Origin: Desulfovibrio sp. UBA4079
GTDB lineage: Bacteria; Desulfobacterota; Desulfovibrionia; Desulfovibrionales; Desulfovibrionaceae
DNA: 8,605 nucleotides
Assembly (NCBI GenBank): GCA_002382645.1
Contig: DFYP01000133.1
Span: 1 to 8,605 of the forward strand
Reading direction: 5' to 3'
In this document: positions 5,307-8,605 of the stretch, piece by piece
How the letters are laid out: each line of letters starts with the position of its first letter
Numbering within the stretch: position 1 is the first letter of the stretch
Made by a program: the position numbers and the translations under genes
The notes under the pieces: generated by a model
Told to the model about the DNA's origin: nothing
The model's input: the letters and a program-made list of their open reading frames with translations, nothing else
Databases searched by the model: none

Positions 5307-6371
5307 ATGCGCGCGCAGCTCGACGCCGTTTTGAACGCCATTGCACCCGTGGACCTGGGCCTGGAGCCCGCGGCCCGCGCCCATCTGGACAACCTGACCA
5401 AGCCCCGCGGCAGCCTGGGCCGGCTGGAGGACCTGGCCGCCCGCCTGGTCTGCATCCAGGGCGGCGGCAAGCCCGCGGCCGACCCGGCGCGCATCTACAC
5501 CGTGGCCGGGGACCACGGCGTGGCTGCCGAGGGCGTGAGCCTGTTCCCCCAGGAAGTGACCCGCCAGATGGTCCTCAACTTCGTGGGCGGCGGGGCGGGC
5601 ATCAACGTGCTCTGCGGCACCTCGGGCGCGCAGCTCTTCGTGGTGGACGCGGGCTGCCTGGGCGGGACCTTTCCCGAACACCCCAGCCTGATCCAGGGCA
5701 AGGTGGCCCCGGGCACGGCCAACCTGGCCCTTGGCCCGGCCATGACCCAGGACCAGTGCGTGGCCGCCTTGCTCCTGGGCGTGTCCCTGGCCGACCGGGC
5801 CGCTGCCGAGGGCGTGCGCGTGCTCGGCACCGGCGACATGGGCATCGCCAACACCACGCCCTCCACGGCGCTCTACTGCGCCTATCTCGGGCTTGAGCCC
5901 CGGGAGATCACCGGGCCGGGCACCGGGCTCTCGGCCCAGGCCGTGGCCCGCAAGGCCGAGGTCATCGGCAGGGGGCTTCGGGCCAATGCCGCGGCGATGG
6001 CCTCGGGCGATCCTCTCGCCGTCCTGGCGGCCCTGGGCGGCCTGGAGATCGCCTGCCTGGCCGGGCTCATCCTGGGCGGGGCCAAGAACCGCCAGGCGGT
6101 CTGCGTGGACGGGTTCATCTCCACCGCGGCCTATGCCGCGGCCTGGAAGCTCTGCCCGCACGTGCGCGAGTACTGCGTCCTGTCCCACGCCTCGGCCGAG
6201 CCGGGCCACGCCCGGGCCGTGGCCGCCCTGGGGCTGACGCCGGTGCTGGATTTGGGGATGCGCCTGGGCGAGGGCACGGGCGCGGCCATGACCGTGTTCG
6301 TGCTGCGCTGCGCCGCGGACATCTACAACAAGATGGCCTCGTTCGCCTCGGCCGGGGTGAGCGCGGGCTAA
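5307..6371 (+). CDS. cobT: Nicotinate-nucleotide--dimethylbenzimidazole phosphoribosyltransferase
   Basis: CobT transfers phosphoribose from nicotinate mononucleotide to a lower-ligand base such as 5,6-dimethylbenzimidazole, giving the alpha-ribazole phosphate used in cobamide nucleotide-loop assembly. The 354-residue length is typical. Motifs in order are LTKPRGSLGRLEDLA (30-44), VAGDHGVAAEGVSLFPQEVT (66-85), NFVGGGAGINVL (91-102), GTGDMGIANTTPS (174-186), VDGFISTAAA-type segment (267-277), LSHASAEPGH (292-301) and RLGEGTGAA (319-327), whose Glu322 matches the catalytic Glu of Salmonella CobT. I chose ATG 5307 because GGAG (5297-5300) stands 6 nt before it and the family N-terminus begins there. 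The same frame stays open far upstream (to about 4377), but that part lies opposite the WcbI gene and has no CobT character. It stands alone, convergent with the DUF3892 gene with only 4 bp between stops. Confidence 0.96.
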   Translation: MRAQLDAVLNAIAPVDLGLEPAARAHLDNLTKPRGSLGRLEDLAARLVCIQGGGKPAADPARIYTVAGDHGVAAEGVSLFPQEVTRQMVLNFVGGGAGINVLCGTSGAQLFVVDAGCLGGTFPEHPSLIQGKVAPGTANLALGPAMTQDQCVAALLLGVSLADRAAAEGVRVLGTGDMGIANTTPSTALYCAYLGLEPREITGPGTGLSAQAVARKAEVIGRGLRANAAAMASGDPLAVLAALGGLEIACLAGLILGGAKNRQAVCVDGFISTAAYAAAWKLCPHVREYCVLSHASAEPGHARAVAALGLTPVLDLGMRLGEGTGAAMTVFVLRCAADIYNKMASFASAGVSAG

Positions 6372-6375
6372 GATC

Positions 6376-6663
6376 CTACTGACATTCCGGCAGGCTCAGC
6401 AGGTTGTTCGAGGTGGCGTCGTCGGCCTCGGTCTTGAGGTACTTGTGGCCGGAACCGCTCACCGCGACCACCACGTTGACGCGTCTGCCCCCGCGGTTCA
6501 CGTAGAACGCCCACTTGTCGGATTCGATCCCTACAATCGCTTCCGTCTGGGTGACTTTCCAGCGGGTTCCGTCCGTATTCATCCCGCCGATGTGGGTGAT
6601 CCGCTCGTGAGGGTTGTGGCGATCCGACTTGTTGATGCACAGGACTTCGTGGGATGAGGCCAT
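6376..6663 (-). CDS. DUF3892 domain-containing protein
   Basis: This 95-residue cytoplasmic protein of unknown function matches the DUF3892 pattern: RITHIGGMNTDGTRWKVTQTEAIVGI (21-46), WAFYVNRGGRRVNVVVAV (51-68) and the ending HKYLKTEADDATSNNLLSLPEC (73-94). It looks like a small beta-rich single domain. The ATG at 6661-6663 has AAGGAG 6 nt upstream. The coding sequence looks less GC-rich than its neighbours and the upstream region is strikingly AT-rich, which may mark an acquired or separately regulated gene. No partner gene is coupled to it: it faces cobT tail to tail and lies downstream of the hemC unit. Confidence 0.85.
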   Translation of the reverse strand: MASSHEVLCINKSDRHNPHERITHIGGMNTDGTRWKVTQTEAIVGIESDKWAFYVNRGGRRVNVVVAVSGSGHKYLKTEADDATSNNLLSLPECQ

Positions 6664-6668
6664 GGAGC

Positions 6669-6690
6669 GCTCCTTGTGGTTTCAAGGAGC
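6669..6690 (-). promoter_or_regulatory. Inverted repeat covering the DUF3892 Shine-Dalgarno
   Basis: GCTCCTTG (6669-6676) and CAAGGAGC (6683-6690) are perfect 8-bp arms around a 6-nt loop. Read as mRNA, the upstream arm is an anti-Shine-Dalgarno that could pair with the AAGGAG used for the ATG at 6663. The adjoining palindrome GGAGCGCTCC (6664-6673) offers a second, mutually exclusive pairing. As DNA the same repeat could be an operator just downstream of the -10 element. Confidence 0.5.
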
Positions 6691-6718
6691 ATATATATGG
6701 AAATGTATATTAATGCAA
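6690..6718 (-). promoter_or_regulatory. AT-rich promoter of the DUF3892 gene
   Basis: On the minus strand TTGCAT (6713-6718) is followed after 17 nt by TATATG (6690-6695), within an alternating TA run that also offers TATATA at 6692-6697. It is the most AT-rich stretch in the window and lies 27-55 nt upstream of the ATG, which fits a sigma-70-type promoter. Confidence 0.6.
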
Positions 6719-6733
6719 GCGTTATACGCCCGT

Positions 6734-6748
6734 GGAGGGAAGCCCTCC
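6734..6748 (-). terminator. Possible weak terminator after the hemC-cdd1 unit
   Basis: A perfect 6-bp hairpin (GGAGGG 6734-6739, CCCTCC 6743-6748, 3-nt loop) lies just after the stop of the helix-hairpin-helix gene. No T-run follows on the minus strand, so termination here is uncertain and read-through into the DUF3892 gene is possible. Confidence 0.35.
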
Positions 6749-6753
6749 CGGCC

Positions 6754-7038
6754 TCAGTCCTTCCAGTTCCACCATTTCAGTTTTTCAGGATCAGGCTTGG
6801 CTGTCTCGGCAAAGTAGACCGCGCAGCGGAACACGTAGAGCACGCAGCGGTCCACGTGGTGCCCTTCCAGGTCCATGAGCCGCTCGTACATGGCCTGGGG
6901 GTCGGCCCGGCGCAGGTCCTCGGGCTGGCGATAGCCCAGGCGCAGGAGGTCGCGGGCCAGGCTCGGGCCCACGCCCGGGATGACCTGCAGGGCCTTGAGC
7001 GCGGCCCGGTCCGGATCAGTGCTTGATTTCCCGCGCAT
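6754..7038 (-). CDS. Cdd1-like helix-hairpin-helix protein (pathogenicity locus family)
   Basis: This 94-residue protein has a helix-hairpin-helix segment LKALQVIPGVGPSLARDLLRLGY (14-36), followed by the family signature MDLEGHHVDRCVLYVFRCAVYFAE (55-78) and the terminal KLKWWNWKD (86-94). It matches the small Cdd1 / 'pathogenicity locus' family. The helix-hairpin-helix suggests non-specific DNA binding; the family has no settled biochemical role, and its name does not imply virulence here. The only ATG, at 7036-7038, overlaps the 3' end of hemC by 23 bp, with GAGG just upstream, so it is translated as the distal gene of the fmdB-hemC operon. Confidence 0.85.
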   Translation of the reverse strand: MRGKSSTDPDRAALKALQVIPGVGPSLARDLLRLGYRQPEDLRRADPQAMYERLMDLEGHHVDRCVLYVFRCAVYFAETAKPDPEKLKWWNWKD

Positions 7039-7951
7039 AGACCTCGGCCAGCACCGCGGCCGCTCCGGCGTCCAGGACCTTGCGGGCCAGTTCCGCGCCC
7101 ACGTCCCAGGCCTGGTCCACGGGCCCGGCGTTGTCCAGGCGCACGGCCCGGGACCCGTCGGTGTCGGCCACGAACCCGGTGAGCAGCACCAGGCCCCCGG
7201 CCACCTGGGAATGGGCCGCGATGGGCACCTGGCAGCCGCCTTCCAGTCCGGCCAGGAAGCCGCGCTCGGCCTGGACCCGGATCTTGGTCTCGCGGTGGTC
7301 CAGGAAGGCGAGCAGTTCGGCCATTTCGGGCCGGTCCTTGCGGAACTCGATGCCCAGGGCGCCCTGGGCCACGGCGGGCAGGAATTGCGGGGGGCCGAGG
7401 ATCTCGCTCTTGGGCGCGGACAGGCCCAGGCGCTTGAGACCGGCCGTGGCCACCACGATGGCGTCGTACTGGCCTTCCATGAGCTTGCGCACCCGGGTGT
7501 CCAGGTTGCCGCGCAGGGACTCCACCTGGAGGTCGGGCCGCAGGGTCTTGAGCTGGGACTGGCGGCGCAGGCTGCTGGTGCCCACCCGGGCGCCCTGGGG
7601 CAGGCCGGAAAGCCCGTCGTATTGCACGGAGAGCAGGGTGTCGGTGCAGTCCTCGCGCTCGGGATTGATCCCCACCACCAGCTCGGGCGGCAGCTCCGTG
7701 GGCACGTCCTTCATGCTGTGCACGGCCAGGTCGGCCCGGCCGTCCAGCAGGGCTTCCTCGATCTCCTTGACGAACAGGCCCTTGCCCCCGACCTTGGCCA
7801 GCGGCACGTCCAGGATCTTGTCGCCCGTGGTCTTGATCTTGAGCAATTCCACCTCAAGGCCCGCGTGGCGCCCGCGCAGCAGGGCCGAGATGTGCTCGGC
7901 CTGCCAGAGGGCCAGGGCGCTGCCCCGGGTGGCGATGGTCACTTTGTTCAT
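7016..7951 (-). CDS. hemC: Hydroxymethylbilane synthase (porphobilinogen deaminase)
   Basis: HemC polymerises four porphobilinogen molecules into hydroxymethylbilane, the last linear precursor of uroporphyrinogen III for siroheme, heme and cobalamin. The 311-residue length is typical. Seen: ATRGSALALWQAE (7-19), LLKIKTTGDKI (37-46), GGKGLFVKEIEEALL (55-69), AVHSMKDVPTELP (76-88) with the catalytic Asp82, GTSSLRRQSQL (124-134), SLRGNLDTRVRKL (145-157), ATAGLKRLG (168-176) and GGCQVPIAAH (238-247), in which Cys240 carries the dipyrromethane cofactor. The start lies 13 bp after the fmdB-like stop; the closest Shine-Dalgarno (AGGA) is rather far from the ATG, so coupling to the upstream gene may help. 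It overlaps the next gene by 23 bp. Confidence 0.97.
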   Translation of the reverse strand: MNKVTIATRGSALALWQAEHISALLRGRHAGLEVELLKIKTTGDKILDVPLAKVGGKGLFVKEIEEALLDGRADLAVHSMKDVPTELPPELVVGINPEREDCTDTLLSVQYDGLSGLPQGARVGTSSLRRQSQLKTLRPDLQVESLRGNLDTRVRKLMEGQYDAIVVATAGLKRLGLSAPKSEILGPPQFLPAVAQGALGIEFRKDRPEMAELLAFLDHRETKIRVQAERGFLAGLEGGCQVPIAAHSQVAGGLVLLTGFVADTDGSRAVRLDNAGPVDQAWDVGAELARKVLDAGAAAVLAEVYAREIKH

Positions 7952-7964
7952 GGCCGGGCGCGTC

Positions 7965-8195
7965 CTAGTGGCAGGTGGAGCAGCTGCCGCCGGAACAGCC
8001 CGAGCAGCCGCCTCCGCCGCCCGAGGAGGGCGCGTCGAAGCCGCCGCCGTCGCCGCCGGTCTTGGTCCGGCAGCAGGACATGAGCTTGGAGGTCTTCTTG
8101 GAGCCGCAGGCCGGGCAGGCCGGGGCGTCGTCGCCGAAGACCAGTTCCTCGAATTCCTGGCCGCAGCGGCCGCACTTGTATTCGAAAATGGGCAT
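7965..8195 (-). CDS. FmdB-family zinc ribbon protein with Gly/Cys tail
   Basis: This 76-residue protein begins with the FmdB/CxxC_CXXC_SSSS zinc-ribbon module MPIFEYKCGRCGQEFEELVF, with Cys8/Cys11 and Cys27/Cys30 (CPACGSKK), expected to bind one zinc ion. A Cys41-Cys42 pair follows, then a low-complexity Gly-rich tail ending in CSGCSGGSCSTCH (Cys64, 67, 72, 75). FmdB proteins are putative regulators or accessory factors, with little proven. The ATG at 8195 has GGAGG 5 nt upstream. It leads the fmdB-hemC-cdd1 unit, 13 bp ahead of hemC. Confidence 0.9.
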   Translation of the reverse strand: MPIFEYKCGRCGQEFEELVFGDDAPACPACGSKKTSKLMSCCRTKTGGDGGGFDAPSSGGGGGCSGCSGGSCSTCH

Positions 8196-8226
8196 GTCGT
8201 CCTCCGATCAGGCGTTGGGCCCCCGG

Positions 8227-8256
8227 GTCATAGCGCGAAAGCCGGGCCCCTGGCAA
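8227..8256 (-). promoter_or_regulatory. Candidate promoter of the fmdB-hemC-cdd1 operon
   Basis: On the minus strand TTGCCA (8251-8256) and TATGAC (8227-8232) are 18 bp apart, with transcription starting about 25 nt before the fmdB ATG. The -35 matches 5 of 6 and the -10 4 of 6 consensus bases. The -35 box lies in the loop of the hairpin at 8242-8270. Confidence 0.45.
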
Positions 8257-8270
8257 CGCCGGGGGCCCGG
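8242..8270 (-). terminator. GC-rich hairpin after the PaaK-like gene
   Basis: CCGGGCCCC (8242-8250) and GGGGCCCGG (8262-8270) are perfect 9-bp arms around an 11-nt loop, about 40 nt beyond the PaaK stop. On the minus strand only CTTTCG follows, so it is a stable stem-loop with a poor U-tract: a possible terminator for the upstream gene. Confidence 0.45.
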
Positions 8271-8310
8271 GAGAGAAGATAGGTCCTGGCGCCGGAAAGG
8301 CAATGGGGGC

Positions 8311-8605
8311 TTACAGCCTGCGCCGGTCGATGACCCGCTGGGCCTTGCCCTCGCTGCGCTCCAGGGTCTTGGGCTCCACCAGGCGGACGTCGAAGTCCAC
8401 GCCCAGGTCGGTCTCCAGCCTGCGGCGCACGGTCTCGATGATCCGCTGGGACTCGGAGATGCGGTCCGTGCAGAAGGACTCCGGGGCCTCCACCAGGATG
8501 GTGGCCGTGTCCAGGTGGCCTTCGCGGTCGAGCACGATCTGGTAGTGCGGCTCGATGAGCCCGGTCTCCAGCATGAGCGCCTCCACCTGGGAGGGGAAGA
8601 CGTTG
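8311..8605 (-). CDS. paaK: Phenylacetate-CoA ligase-like protein, C-terminal part (truncated by window edge)
   Basis: Only the last 97 residues are present; the gene continues past the right edge (first complete codon at 8604, TAA at 8311-8313). The sequence NVFPSQVEALMLETGLIEPHYQIVLDR and the ending SEGKAQRVIDRRRL match the small C-terminal lid domain of PaaK-type adenylate-forming ligases. Its Lys near the end (GKAQR) is the one that completes the adenylation site. The full enzyme would activate an aryl or related carboxylate with ATP and CoA; the substrate cannot be told from the C-terminus, and anaerobes often carry several such paralogues. The apparent GTG start at 8586 is internal, because the frame is open to the edge. 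Confidence 0.85.
   Translation of the reverse strand, partial: NVFPSQVEALMLETGLIEPHYQIVLDREGHLDTATILVEAPESFCTDRISESQRIIETVRRRLETDLGVDFDVRLVEPKTLERSEGKAQRVIDRRRL

Noticed and set aside
6980..8083. A 367-residue plus-strand open frame opposite hemC
   Set aside because: It is an antisense shadow; hemC on the minus strand has every catalytic motif.

Overview
The window is a high-GC bacterial chromosomal segment. I infer a sulfate-reducing Desulfovibrionaceae-type deltaproteobacterium from its gene types: paired HesB/IscA-like proteins with Gly/Cys-rich tails, one of them apparently a selenoprotein; a PyrR-type phosphoribosyltransferase in a Gram-negative-like context; Cdd1, FmdB and PaaK family genes. 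No 16S rRNA or other marker is present, so the taxonomy is inference.

Layout. (1) 9-796, minus: two tandem HesB/IscA-like genes. The upstream one (467-796) is interrupted by an in-frame TGA that aligns exactly with the cluster-ligand Cys of its neighbour. A hairpin follows that looks like a bacterial SECIS, so it is best read as selenocysteine. (2) 797-1004: a divergent control region with several inverted repeats and candidate promoters. (3) 1005-3242, plus: a tight four-gene operon of a TetR regulator, PyrR, a shikimate-kinase-like P-loop kinase with an altered substrate site, and a YkgJ-type cysteine cluster protein. (4) 3243-3372: a large nested palindrome containing a strong bidirectional terminator, between convergent operons. 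(5) 3373-5189, minus: a two-gene glycan module (WcbI-like putative acyltransferase, then a CgeB-like glycosyltransferase) with a 4-nt ATGA overlap. (6) 5307-6371, plus: cobT of cobalamin lower-ligand assembly. (7) 6376-6663, minus: a small DUF3892 gene behind a conspicuously AT-rich promoter and an inverted repeat that covers its Shine-Dalgarno sequence. (8) 6754-8195, minus: fmdB-like zinc ribbon, hemC and a Cdd1/helix-hairpin-helix gene as one likely operon. (9) 8311-8605, minus: the C-terminal end of a PaaK-type acyl-CoA ligase, cut by the window edge.

How they fit. hemC (tetrapyrrole ring synthesis) and cobT (corrinoid lower ligand) serve the same wider pathway but lie in separate, oppositely oriented units. 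The HesB pair and FmdB share Gly/Cys-rich C-terminal tails, which suggests metal or sulfur handling. The clearest special item is the Sec/Cys HesB pair. I found no mobile element, CRISPR array, tRNA or rRNA.
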